Both the position numbers and the translations under genes were made by a program. A DNA stretch of 64,000 nucleotides from Acetobacterium sp. KB-1 (lineage in GTDB: Bacteria > Bacillota > Clostridia > Eubacteriales > Eubacteriaceae), in contig NZ_CP030040.1 of the NCBI RefSeq assembly GCF_003260995.1, forward strand, positions 3,147,176 through 3,211,175. Direction: 5' to 3'. This document shows, one piece after another, positions 16,784 through 25,878 of the stretch. The first letter of the stretch is position 1; each line of letters begins with the position of its first letter. The notes under the pieces are model-generated. The model searched no databases and was not told where the DNA came from. It saw nothing but the letters and a program-made list of their open reading frames with translations.

Positions 16784-18158
16784 TTATCTTAACATTGCCT
16801 GGGGTATTGGTTTGTCGATACTCCCTTATTTTATTTTGGCCTTTATTCCGGTATGGAATCAGCTTCGGTATTCAAAAAAAACGGTTATTACCGCTGGAAC
16901 CCTGTGTATGCTACTAAACATCGTTTCAGTTATCCTAATTATTGAGTGGGTGCCGGATTGGAACAGTCTGCGCTTTTTTCACAGTGTTGTTTTTTTGCTT
17001 CTCTATGTAGGAGTTTACACGGCGGTGGTTAAGGGAACCCCATCAAAGTTGGTGTTTATTGCCTTTCTGGTAAAAAGCTATGCCGATTTTATTGTCAACA
17101 TGGCCAAGTTTCTGGAGGTTTCTTACCTTACCTATGGTTTGCACAAGGTTTATGTCCAGACCTCCTATTCTTTTTATTTCAACTTGTTTCAATGCGTAAT
17201 CCTAATGGTGACCTATCCGCTGGTATGGATTTTTTTCAGAAAAAAAATCAGTAAGGTCATGCAGACCCATAACAAAGCATGGCGTTATCTGTGGATTATC
17301 CCGATGGTCTACTACATTATCAGCTTGTCATTCGGGGCCATGAATGCAAAACTGATTGCCCAATGGCAGTTTCTGGTGTTTAATACGGTAGCATTTTTGG
17401 GATTTTACCTGATTTATTATGTAGTTATTGAAATGCTGGAACAATCCCAGAAAAATATGATTTTAACGGAAAGCAATGAAATCATCAAACAGCAGCTCTT
17501 GTTCCAATCAGAATACTATAAAAAATTTGGTGAGTGTATTGAAGAAACCCGGAAAGGTGAACATGATCTGCGGCATCATCTAAACACTGTGCTGGGGCTG
17601 ATCCAGCAACAGAATGACAACAAGGCTGAAAGATATATTTTCGAACTGTTAGGAAACCGATTGAGCATTTCGGATGTGCTCTACTGCGGGAATGATGCGG
17701 TTAATGCGATCCTTAGTTATTATGCCAATATCTGTAAGTCAGAAGCCATTGATTTATTCATTGAAACAATGGTTCCCGGGGATTTGGAAATTGATGAAAC
17801 GGATTTATGTGTTGTTTTTGGGAATGTGCTGGAAAATGCCCTGGAAGCCTGTCGATGCATCATCTCAGGAGATAAAATTATTAAACTGTCGTCCCAATTT
17901 ATTGGCAACAAGCTATATATTAGTGTAGACAACCGCTATGCCGGAGAAGTTCACATTAAAAATGGGGTTTTCCTTTCCAACAAAAGAGCGGAAGCTTCCG
18001 GCATTGGCATTATTTCGGTGACGGCCATTGCGAAGAAGTATGATGGGGAGGCGCGCTTTGAAGCGGGTGATCAGGAATTCAGGGTTTCTGTAGTTTTGTC
18101 CAATCAGGATCACACAAAACAGAGGAAAGCCCGAACCTTACGACCGGTTTTGGATTAA
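16773..18158 (+). CDS. AgrC-like GHKL sensor histidine kinase
   Basis: 461 aa starting with GTG 16773, with GAGGTGA just upstream inside the regulator gene. About six hydrophobic segments occupy residues 5-220, as in peptide-sensing AgrC/ComD kinases. The H box is EHDLRHHLN near residue 264, the N box is GNVLENALEAC near residue 350, and a glycine-rich ATP segment (SGIGIISVTAIAKKY) is near 410. It should phosphorylate the overlapping LytTR regulator. AgrB/AgrD-type peptide genes are absent from the immediate neighbourhood, so the signal is unknown. Confidence 0.87.
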   Translation: MLNSYLNIAWGIGLSILPYFILAFIPVWNQLRYSKKTVITAGTLCMLLNIVSVILIIEWVPDWNSLRFFHSVVFLLLYVGVYTAVVKGTPSKLVFIAFLVKSYADFIVNMAKFLEVSYLTYGLHKVYVQTSYSFYFNLFQCVILMVTYPLVWIFFRKKISKVMQTHNKAWRYLWIIPMVYYIISLSFGAMNAKLIAQWQFLVFNTVAFLGFYLIYYVVIEMLEQSQKNMILTESNEIIKQQLLFQSEYYKKFGECIEETRKGEHDLRHHLNTVLGLIQQQNDNKAERYIFELLGNRLSISDVLYCGNDAVNAILSYYANICKSEAIDLFIETMVPGDLEIDETDLCVVFGNVLENALEACRCIISGDKIIKLSSQFIGNKLYISVDNRYAGEVHIKNGVFLSNKRAEASGIGIISVTAIAKKYDGEARFEAGDQEFRVSVVLSNQDHTKQRKARTLRPVLD

Positions 18159-18296
18159 ATAATAAGTCTTGTCAGGTCGGTAATTAATCTTTATAATAAA
18201 TATAACAAAAACGTGGCTTATTTTAGAGCCAAGGTGAAATGGTGATCAGAAACCAGATTGTGTGAAATACGAAAAAAATTAAAAAGGGAGTAATAA

Positions 18297-19325
18297 ATGA
18301 GTTTTGAGTTAATCCAGGAAATTCCGTCACCCCGCGAAATTTTTAAAATGATGCCACTGTCCGAAGCGGGTAAAAGAATAAAAGTCCAACGGGACCAAAT
18401 AATCAGAAATATTTTCGAAGGAAAAGATGACCGTTTTATTTTAATTATTGGGCCCTGCTCCGCAGACAATGAAACGGCAGTAATTGATTATGTGAACCGT
18501 CTAAGTGTTATTCAAAAAGAAGTGGAAGATAAGATTGTGATAATCCCACGAATTTATACCAATAAACCGAGAACGACCGGAGAAGGTTATAAGGGAATGC
18601 TTCACCAGCCGGATGCCAACAAGAAGGCTAACATGGTAGAAGGGATTAAAGCGATTCGGCAATTGCATATCCGCTCCATTGAAGAAACGGGTTTGTCCTG
18701 TGCGGATGAGATGCTGTATCCGGAAAATTATGCCTATCTGGAAGATCTGCTCAGTTATGTGGCGATTGGGGCCCGGTCGGTTGAAAACCAGAAGCACCGT
18801 CTCACTGTCTCCGGACTGGAAATCCCGGTGGGAATGAAAAATCCAACCAGTGGCGATATCACCGTGATGCTAAATTCGATTCAGGCCGGTCAGGCAGAGC
18901 ATACTTTTATCTACCGGGGTTGGGAAGTGAAAACCTCTGGAAATCCCCTGACCCATGCCATTATGCGTGGATCAGTAGATCAGCATGGACGCAATTATCC
19001 GAATTATCATTATGAGGATATCATGCACCTGATTAGACTTTATGAAAAACGTGATTTTTCCTGTCCAGCAATTATTATTGATTTAAATCATGCCAATTCC
19101 AACAAGTGTTTTGGTGAGCAACCCCGGATCGCCCGGGAAGTACTGCGTAATCGCCATTACGATACCGATTTGAAAAAATATGTTAAGGGTCTAATGATCG
19201 AAAGCTATATAGAAGAAGGCAATCAACCGGTTGATGGTGGGGTATACGGAAAATCGATTACCGATTCCTGTCTGGGCTGGAAGGCTTCACATGAGCTAAT
19301 TCGGACCATTGCAGAAAAAGTATAA
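18297..19325 (+). CDS. aroF: 3-deoxy-7-phosphoheptulonate (DAHP) synthase, class I
   Basis: 342 aa, the usual length of AroF/G/H-type enzymes. Conserved segments include LIIGPCSADNE (phosphate and metal site), RIYTNKPRTTGEGYKGML, GMKNPTSGDI, HAIMRGS and DLNHANSNK. It condenses phosphoenolpyruvate and erythrose 4-phosphate in the first step of the shikimate pathway. No separate regulatory domain is fused. The gene is preceded by AAGGGAG and is not in an operon with other aro genes here. The family is secure; the exact paralogue letter is a convention. Confidence 0.93.
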   Translation: MSFELIQEIPSPREIFKMMPLSEAGKRIKVQRDQIIRNIFEGKDDRFILIIGPCSADNETAVIDYVNRLSVIQKEVEDKIVIIPRIYTNKPRTTGEGYKGMLHQPDANKKANMVEGIKAIRQLHIRSIEETGLSCADEMLYPENYAYLEDLLSYVAIGARSVENQKHRLTVSGLEIPVGMKNPTSGDITVMLNSIQAGQAEHTFIYRGWEVKTSGNPLTHAIMRGSVDQHGRNYPNYHYEDIMHLIRLYEKRDFSCPAIIIDLNHANSNKCFGEQPRIAREVLRNRHYDTDLKKYVKGLMIESYIEEGNQPVDGGVYGKSITDSCLGWKASHELIRTIAEKV

Positions 19326-19348
19326 CAAATAAAAAAAAGTGGCAACGT

Positions 19349-19388
19349 CGTCAAGCCTTTATTATTAAAGGTCTGACGGCTTTTTTTA
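19349..19388 (+). terminator. Terminator of the DAHP synthase gene
   Basis: CGTCAaGCCTTTA pairs with TAAAGGtcTGACG and is followed by GCTTTTTTT. Confidence 0.85.
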
Positions 19389-19503
19389 TGGAAAAATAAG
19401 GAGACATCCTGGCTTAGTGACTAAAATAGGGAACGTGGGGTATCTAATAGACAAACCCTATTGTTAAAATGATTGAAAATAGTTGCTGAAAGGGTCATGG
19501 AAT

Positions 19504-21246
19504 ATGAATAATATCCGTAAACAAAAGATCGACAAAGTGACGGGATTTATCAGAACGTTATTTAGCCACCTGAAAAGGCAAACTGTCAGAATGAAAAATA
19601 ATGGCGCTGGTTACCAGGATCTTAACGACTTAAAAAATCACTTGTTTTACATAATCACTTTTTATTTTATTTTGTTGGGCCCGGTACTCTTTTTTTATGG
19701 CGCCTATTTATTTTATCAAGAAGGCGAGTATGTAACCGCTACTCTTGAATTTTGTCTCTATTTTGTCGCGGTTTTTGTTCTGTTGAACTGGAAAATTAAT
19801 CTTCGCTTTAAAAAACTGTTCTTCCTGCTGATTTGTTATTTTGTCAGTGTGCTGGTACTTTTTGTGGCTGGACCAATGGGGGCCGGAATGGTGTGTGTAA
19901 CAGTGGTACTGGTTTTATCGGGATCTTTGCTTGACAGACGTTGGGTGCTGAAATTCATTACTTTTAATCTGTTTACTTTTGTACTCATCACTATTTTGTT
20001 GGATCGCGGTTTTTTTAATGAATTTGCCATTGCCGATTACGGTTCGATCTGGCTGATCGTTGCCGTCAGCAGCCAGGTTCTTGGCATTGGTTTATTGTTT
20101 ATTATTCAAACAATCGATGATGAGCTGGACAAACAGTCAAAAATTGTAGCCAAAGCTAAAGAGAAGCTGGAAATCAGTGAGCAGAAATACCGCTATTTAA
20201 GCTATCATGATCACTTGACCGGAGTTTATAATCGACTGTTTTGGGAAGAAGAGCAAAAACGGATTGGTAGCGAGAATCAGCTGCCCATCTCAATCATAAT
20301 CGGGGATATCAATGGGATCAAACTAATAAACGATGCATTTGGTCATGAAGCCGGGGATCGGATTATTATAGAAACAGCACGAATTATGAAAAGCTGTTGT
20401 CATGATGATGCGTTGATGGCCAGAACCGGTGGGGATGAATTTAGTATTCTAATGCCAAAAACATCCCGGGAAACGGCTTTAGAACGAATGGATGAAATTA
20501 AAGAGGCGTTTATTTTGCATAATCGCCGGATTTTGAATGAGGCTTTTCATATCAATGTGGCATTGGGATCGGGCACCAAAGAAAAGCCCCATGGCGATTT
20601 GAAGCAAACCATTAAAAGAGCTGAGCTATATATGAATAGCCGTAAGTTACTGGAACAACGAAGCTCCCACAGTACAATTATTTCATCAATCAAGGCGACA
20701 ATGTATGAGAAAAGTCATGAAACGGAGGAACATTCCGAGCGGTTGGCAGCCCTGTCCCGCATGGTTGGTGAAGCCTTAAAGCTGTCGCAGATTGAACTGG
20801 ATCATCTGGAGCTTCTGGCGACCCTTCACGATATTGGCAAGGTGGGAATTGATGATCGGATTTTAGGAAAACCGGGAAAATTGACAGATGAAGAATGGCT
20901 TGAAATGAAAAAGCATCCTGAAATCGGCTACCGGATTGCCGCGGCTTCTCCCGAGCTGGTATCAATCTCAGAGTTTATTCTTAGTCATCATGAGCATTGG
21001 GATGGCAGCGGTTACCCGAAAGGTTTAGCGGGTGAGGCGATTCCCTTACTGTCTCGGATCATTGCCGTGACGGACGCCTATGATGCGATGACGGAAAATC
21101 GTGTTTATCGGAAAGCGATGGATCGCGAAAGTGCGATAGCAGAAATCAAGAACAATGCCGGAACTCAGTTTGATCCTGAGATTGCAAAATTGTTTGCCGG
21201 AATGATGAAACAAACAGAAGAACGTATTATCGGAAGAATTGATTAA
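19504..21246 (+). CDS. Membrane GGDEF / HD-GYP protein
   Basis: 580 aa from ATG 19504, nine nt after AAAGGG. About six membrane helices lie between residues ~40 and 205, followed by a short coiled coil (KIVAKAKEKLEISEQKYRYL). A GGDEF domain follows (RTGGDEFSILM near residue 307), then an HD-GYP domain with HDIGKVGIDDRIL near 441 and HHEHWDGSGYPKGL near 495. Both motifs look intact, so the protein could both make and break c-di-GMP, or the GGDEF part may act as a GTP sensor for the phosphodiesterase. Monocistronic, with a terminator right after the stop. Confidence 0.9.
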   Translation: MNNIRKQKIDKVTGFIRTLFSHLKRQTVRMKNNGAGYQDLNDLKNHLFYIITFYFILLGPVLFFYGAYLFYQEGEYVTATLEFCLYFVAVFVLLNWKINLRFKKLFFLLICYFVSVLVLFVAGPMGAGMVCVTVVLVLSGSLLDRRWVLKFITFNLFTFVLITILLDRGFFNEFAIADYGSIWLIVAVSSQVLGIGLLFIIQTIDDELDKQSKIVAKAKEKLEISEQKYRYLSYHDHLTGVYNRLFWEEEQKRIGSENQLPISIIIGDINGIKLINDAFGHEAGDRIIIETARIMKSCCHDDALMARTGGDEFSILMPKTSRETALERMDEIKEAFILHNRRILNEAFHINVALGSGTKEKPHGDLKQTIKRAELYMNSRKLLEQRSSHSTIISSIKATMYEKSHETEEHSERLAALSRMVGEALKLSQIELDHLELLATLHDIGKVGIDDRILGKPGKLTDEEWLEMKKHPEIGYRIAAASPELVSISEFILSHHEHWDGSGYPKGLAGEAIPLLSRIIAVTDAYDAMTENRVYRKAMDRESAIAEIKNNAGTQFDPEIAKLFAGMMKQTEERIIGRID

Positions 21247-21255
21247 ATGAGTTAG

Positions 21256-21300
21256 AAAAATGCGGCAGATTCTTTAATTTAAGAACGAACCGCATTTTTT
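21256..21300. terminator. Terminator between convergent genes
   Basis: AAAAATGCGG (21256-21265) pairs with CCGCATTTTT (21290-21299) around an inner TTCTT/AAGAA arm; a T run follows. Confidence 0.8.
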
Positions 21301-21366
21301 AGAATTTTGTATAATTGAACAGCATCACTGTGAATTCACGAAGTTAAGAAAATCGATTTAAATGGC

Positions 21367-22152
21367 TCATTGATCCAGAAACAGATTGATAATTAAATGA
21401 AACTTATCCGGGTTTTGAAACATCAGACCATGTCCTGCTTCGGCAATTAAAACGAGTTTGGAGTTGGGTAGCTTGCTGGCCAGATATTGGGCATTTTCCG
21501 AGGGCAAAATAAGATCGTCTTTACCGTCAATAACCAGGGTTTCATGCTGGAGAAAGGGGATTCGATTGCAGGAACCCTCCCATTTATTGATAGCCTCGGC
21601 CTGTTTGATTATCGCATCGGGATTCATGGTCCCCAGTGGACGATAAAATATTTCCCGAATCCGATCCTGATTGTTTTTTATCCACTCTGATGGAAAAATA
21701 AGTCGTAACCATTCATGAACCTTTTCAGAAGGGGAGCTCAGGGTGTTTTCAAGTTTGGAAAGTACCTTTGGCTCCGGTGGAAAAATTTCCGGATGACAAA
21801 GCGAAGCGTAAAGGATCAGCTTGTTAACAATTTCAGGATGCCTCAAGGCTAATTCTTGGGCAATAGAGGCACCCATGGACCAGCCCAGCACATGTGCTTT
21901 TTCGATCTTTAAAGCAAGCATGAATTCATAGGTGTCCTCGGCAAATTGTTCAATCGTAAAATCCTTGTGACCAGAACTGGTTTCTCCCATGCCGCGATTA
22001 TCAAAAACAATGACTTTGTATTTTTTCGCCAGGGAACGAAGAAGCCGTTCCTCCCAAAGGTTCATGGTACCGCCATAACCCATAATTAAAAGCAGAGGAT
22101 ACCCGTCTCCGTAAGTGCGATAGCTCATATTGATGTCTTCAACTCTTACCAT
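21367..22152 (-). CDS. Alpha/beta hydrolase
   Basis: 261 aa from ATG 22152, supported by AGAGGTG upstream; the open frame continues 16 codons further but without a site. The fold is that of soluble hydrolases of the 3-oxoadipate enol-lactonase group: oxyanion-hole region MGYGGTMNLWEERL, nucleophile elbow GWSMG (Ser), acid in VIDGKDDLILP and catalytic His in EAGHGLMFQN. The substrate is unknown. It stands alone, convergent with the c-di-GMP gene and separated from the next gene by a 1 kb non-coding stretch. Confidence 0.85.
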   Translation of the reverse strand: MVRVEDINMSYRTYGDGYPLLLIMGYGGTMNLWEERLLRSLAKKYKVIVFDNRGMGETSSGHKDFTIEQFAEDTYEFMLALKIEKAHVLGWSMGASIAQELALRHPEIVNKLILYASLCHPEIFPPEPKVLSKLENTLSSPSEKVHEWLRLIFPSEWIKNNQDRIREIFYRPLGTMNPDAIIKQAEAINKWEGSCNRIPFLQHETLVIDGKDDLILPSENAQYLASKLPNSKLVLIAEAGHGLMFQNPDKFHLIINLFLDQ

Positions 22153-22364
22153 AACAACACCTCTCTTTAAGAAATTAATGATCGTATATTTAATACCCAC
22201 AAAGAAGGAGTTTATCAGCCTCTTGCTATAAATATTTGAAAAAACAGAGGGGAGTCCTGTTTCGAAAATAGCAAAATAGACCGGATTGCATATTTACAAA
22301 AGAGTTACAAACGTTTACAATGCAGCTATTTACTTATGACAGAAAGATGATACAATATAATTGA

Positions 22365-22976
22365 ATCAAGGATCAACCAATCCTTTTCCAATTGAATGAC
22401 AGGATCATTAAAAAGTAAATAAGCACTTGACTGAATGATAAGATCAAGGAGAAGATTATCCGATTATAATAATAACTCAGAGATAAGCCTCGAGGATCTG
22501 GTTTTATCGATCATAGACTCTACAATGGAAAAATTCTCATCACTATGAGAATTGGTAAGTACATTGTTAATCACAATCAGATTTATTGGAGATCGGTATT
22601 CACATTATGATACCCACATAAAAAAACTGTGGTCATAATAAAAATAATAGATCAAGGATAGGTAATCGATGCGAGAAGAGAAGATGATTTTCAATTGAAA
22701 TTCAGAGAAACAAAGGGAAAAATTTGGACGAAAGAACAGATTGTTCAGAAATTTATTTCACTTGAAAACCCCCAATGAGCTAGCTGCCAATAGGTAATAG
22801 AAGCGAAAATAAAAAGTAAGATAATCCTCAAACAAGTAGCAGATTTACAATGGGAAAGTGAAGAGGAAGATTTTTGAAAAACAGAAAGGGGTGAGTCCCC
22901 AAAAATGACAGCTGAGATTGCAAGCTGAGGCCGATTCTACATAAATAATTGTGGAATCGGCTTTCAGCTTTTTTGC
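22365..22976 (+). ncRNA. Candidate large structured non-coding RNA (~600 nt)
   Basis: The gap 22153-23204 has no credible coding frame. It begins with a promoter-like TTTACT-N16-TACAAT/TATAAT (about 22330-22360) and ends in a strong intrinsic terminator (AAGCTGA-GGCCGATTC / GAATCGGC-TTTCAGCTTTTTT, 22922-22974). Between them lie many local stems: AAGGAT/ATCCTT (22368-22385), AATGA/TCATT (22395-22409), a 9-bp tetraloop hairpin AATTCTCAT-cact-ATGAGAATT (22532-22553), GGTAT/ATACC (22595-22614), CCACA/TGTGG (22614-22632), and ATTTTT..GGGG/CCCC..AAAAAT (22870-22906). The octamer ATCAAGGA occurs three times. The strand is set by the terminator. The family is not recognised; tmRNA and RNase P RNA features are absent. 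Confidence 0.5.
22922..22974 (+). terminator. Strong terminator closing the non-coding stretch
   Basis: Stem GCCGATTC-TACA / TGTG-GAATCGGC extended by AAGCTGA / TCAGCTT and followed by TTTTTTG. There is no gene upstream on this strand for more than 1.6 kb, so it must end a non-coding transcript. Confidence 0.85.
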
Positions 22977-23204
22977 GAAGGAAATAGAATTCAAGCTTGA
23001 GAATAGAGATAATCACAGGAACTCCTACAATAAAGAGCGAACATCAAGGTGTGAGTTGCTTAAGAATAAAACAAATAAGCACTAAGAATGCATAGAATTC
23101 AAGCACCAAATTTGATATAATTAGCTGAAAATAATCTGGCGTTTATTTAATCGGCGACTGGCAATTAAATGACACAGTAACAAATTGGTGCGAGGAGATT
23201 TAGG

Positions 23205-24251
23205 ATGATTGATTATTTGAAAAACAGTGTGTTTGACATAAAATCCGATCAGATGGATGCGGAGGCCATACACACAAGTATTGTTTCAGGGGTACGGCTA
23301 AAAGGAGCGCCTCTCATTATTCTCTTTTGTGCGATCATTGTCGCATCGGTAGGTTTAAATACGAACTCAACAGCGGTGATCATCGGTGCGATGCTGATAT
23401 CACCTTTGATGAACCCTATTATTGCAATGGGTTATAGTATCGCAACCTATGATGGCCTGCTGCTTAGAAATGCCGCGATCAATTTCATCACTCAGATCAT
23501 TATTGCATTAATTGGTGCCTCGATTTATTTTTTCCTGACGCCTGTGCATGAACCAACCAGCGAACTGTTGGCGCGAACCGGGCCATCCTTTTTTGATATG
23601 CTGATCGCTTTCTTTGGCGGAACGGCAGGGGTTATCGGGATAACGCGAAAAGAAAAAACAAATGTTATTCCAGGGGTTGCCATTGCCACGGCGTTGATGC
23701 CTCCGATGTGTACGGTTGGTTATGGAATAGCGAATGGCAATGTTGACTACATTTTTTCGGCAGCTTATCTGTTTACGATCAATGCTTTTTTTATTGTTGT
23801 TGCAACCTTTATATTTTGTAAATTGCTCCAATTAAAACAAGCCGATGTTGTAAAAGAACGGTATAATAAAATTATCAAAAGATCAATCATTATCGGTGTA
23901 ATTCTGATTACGATTCCAGCAACCGTTTCGGCGGTTTATGTTTCGGCGGTTTCAATTCAAAAAAACGCGATTTATTCCAGTGTGAAAACCTTTGTAAATG
24001 GCGAGGTCAATTCATCCACTACGACTACGATGCGTGCAACGATTGACCCAGATGCAAAAAAACTACGATTGGATTTAGTGGGAGATATCTATACTTCAGA
24101 TCAGATTGACGAAATTAAGGGGAAACTGAAGGATTGTGGATTGGAAGACTACAGATTAGAAGTGATTCAGGATATTCGGACGACACTTTTTAGCTATTTC
24201 GAAAATGTGAATGGCCAAGGCATTCAAGAAAGCGAAATTGTGATTGTCTAA
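23205..24251 (+). CDS. DUF389 membrane protein
   Basis: 348 aa. After a soluble N-terminal ~35 residues there are about six hydrophobic segments to residue ~245, with the family segment GLNTNSTAVIIGAMLISPLMNPIIAMGYS and a GITRKEKTNVIPGVAIATALMPP loop. The C-terminal ~100 residues are soluble. DUF389 proteins are widespread and of unknown function. GAGGAG lies upstream of ATG 23205, and TATAAT near 23116 may be its -10 element. A small inverted repeat (ATTTAAT/ATTAAAT, 23145-23170) lies just upstream of the start. Confidence 0.85.
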   Translation: MIDYLKNSVFDIKSDQMDAEAIHTSIVSGVRLKGAPLIILFCAIIVASVGLNTNSTAVIIGAMLISPLMNPIIAMGYSIATYDGLLLRNAAINFITQIIIALIGASIYFFLTPVHEPTSELLARTGPSFFDMLIAFFGGTAGVIGITRKEKTNVIPGVAIATALMPPMCTVGYGIANGNVDYIFSAAYLFTINAFFIVVATFIFCKLLQLKQADVVKERYNKIIKRSIIIGVILITIPATVSAVYVSAVSIQKNAIYSSVKTFVNGEVNSSTTTTMRATIDPDAKKLRLDLVGDIYTSDQIDEIKGKLKDCGLEDYRLEVIQDIRTTLFSYFENVNGQGIQESEIVIV

Positions 24252-24332
24252 AAAGGGCAGATTAATTTAAAAAACACGATCACATGAGGGCAGAAAAAGC
24301 GACCTCAAATAAGTGATAACGGATAAAACAGA

Positions 24333-24374
24333 ACAGCCACAAACCTGATTGGCAGGTTTATGGCTGTTTTTTTA
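24333..24374. terminator. Bidirectional terminator
   Basis: ACAGCCAcAAACCTG pairs with CAGGTTTaTGGCTGT, then TTTTTTT; it serves the converging DUF389 and gltD genes. Confidence 0.85.
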
Positions 24375-24385
24375 CTTTGGTAGCA

Positions 24386-25861
24386 TTATTTTGTTTTTAG
24401 ATAGTGATGGCAACTTCTGGCAGCTTCCCGGCCTTCATTGATGGCCCAGACAACCAGGCTCTGACCGCGACGGATGTCGCCGGCAGCAAAGATGTTATCG
24501 ACACTGGTCTGGTAAACGCCGTAATCGGCTTTGACATTGGAGCGGGGATCCCGTTCCAGACCCAGTTGGTCAACTAACAGGTCATCCGGTCCCAGAAAGC
24601 CCATCGCCAGTAAAACCAGGTCAGCGGGCAGAACTTTTTCAGTTCCGGGAATTTCTTTCATGATCATGCGTCCGGCTTCGTCGGCCAGCCATTCAATTTC
24701 CACGGTATGCACTTCTTTGACGTGGCCGTTGGCATCACCGACAATTTTTTTAGTGGTGGTGCAGTATTGGCGGGGGTCGTTGCTATATAGGGCAACTGCT
24801 TCTTCCTGACCATAATCCAGTTTATAGGTTTTAGGCCATTCCGGCCAGGGATTATTGGCAGCTCGAGTGGCCGGTGGTTTGGGCATAATCTCTAATTGCA
24901 GCACGCTTTTGCAGCCGTGACGGATGGATGTGGCAACACAGTCGGTGCCGGTGTCGCCGCCGCCGATAATGACGACATGCTTATCCTTGGCCGAAGTATA
25001 GTTGCCATCGGCCAGGTTGGAGTCTAACAGGCTTTTGGTATTGGCTGACAAAAAGTCAATCGCAAAATCAACGCCTTGCAGTTCTCGGCCTTCTACTGGC
25101 AGATCGCGGGGTTTGGTGGCGCCGCCACATAAGACAACGGCATCGTAATCGGCTGTTAAAGCGGCTACCGGATAGTCTTTACCAACCTCGGTACTGGTGA
25201 CAAAGTTGATGCCTTCAGCGGTCATCAGGTCAACCCGACGCTGAACCACGTCGATTTTATCCAGTTTCATGTTGGGGATGCCGTACATTAACAGTCCGCC
25301 AATCCGGTCAGCCCGTTCGTAGACGGTGACGTTGTGGCCGGCTTTGTTCAGCTCGGCAGCACAGGCCAGTCCCGCCGGACCGGAACCGACCACGGCAATT
25401 TTTTTGTCAGTTCGATGTTTGGGGGGGGTGGGGGTAATCCATCCTTCTTTGAAGGCATGATCGATAATCGTGCATTCATTGACTTTAATGGTAACCTGAG
25501 GTTCATTTAGTCCCACGGTACAAGCCCCTTCACAAGGTGCCGGGCAAACCCGACCGGTGAACTCAGGGAAGTTATTGGTATTAAGCAGGCGGGCCAGCGC
25601 TTCCTTCCATAATCCTTTATAGATCATGTCATTCCATTCAGGAATTAAGTTATGAATAGGGCAGCCCGAGGCACCACCAGCAATCATCATGCCGGAGTGG
25701 CAGTAAGGTACACCGCAATCCATGCAACGGGCACCCTGGAGCTGTTGCTTTTCTTCGGGAAGTTCCAAATGAAACTCCGCCCAGTCTTTAATCCGTTCGA
25801 GCGGGGCCCGATCCTTTGGTACTTCCCGGTTATATTCTAAAAATCCTGTTGATTTTCCCAT
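24386..25861 (-). CDS. gltD: Glutamate synthase, small (beta) subunit
   Basis: 491 aa, the usual length. The N-terminal Fe-S segment has [12 protein letters not shown] and [11 protein letters not shown], followed by CPAPCEGAC. Two dinucleotide-binding folds follow: [18 protein letters not shown] (FAD) and [18 protein letters not shown] (NADPH). The C terminus has the second FAD contact [14 protein letters not shown]. It oxidises NAD(P)H and passes electrons to the large subunit. It starts 17 nt after gltB in the same orientation, so the two form an operon. The product supplies glutamate from glutamine and 2-oxoglutarate. Confidence 0.96.
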   Translation of the reverse strand: MGKSTGFLEYNREVPKDRAPLERIKDWAEFHLELPEEKQQLQGARCMDCGVPYCHSGMMIAGGASGCPIHNLIPEWNDMIYKGLWKEALARLLNTNNFPEFTGRVCPAPCEGACTVGLNEPQVTIKVNECTIIDHAFKEGWITPTPPKHRTDKKIAVVGSGPAGLACAAELNKAGHNVTVYERADRIGGLLMYGIPNMKLDKIDVVQRRVDLMTAEGINFVTSTEVGKDYPVAALTADYDAVVLCGGATKPRDLPVEGRELQGVDFAIDFLSANTKSLLDSNLADGNYTSAKDKHVVIIGGGDTGTDCVATSIRHGCKSVLQLEIMPKPPATRAANNPWPEWPKTYKLDYGQEEAVALYSNDPRQYCTTTKKIVGDANGHVKEVHTVEIEWLADEAGRMIMKEIPGTEKVLPADLVLLAMGFLGPDDLLVDQLGLERDPRSNVKADYGVYQTSVDNIFAAGDIRRGQSLVVWAINEGREAARSCHHYLKTK

Positions 25862-25878
25862 ATTCGTCTACCTCCTCA

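Noticed and set aside
22365-22976. tmRNA or RNase P RNA
   Set aside because: No tRNA-like ends, CCA, tag reading frame or RNase P core motifs are visible.
22828-23016. 62-codon minus-strand frame in the non-coding stretch
   Set aside because: It runs through the terminator hairpin and lacks a ribosome site; the composition fits non-coding RNA.
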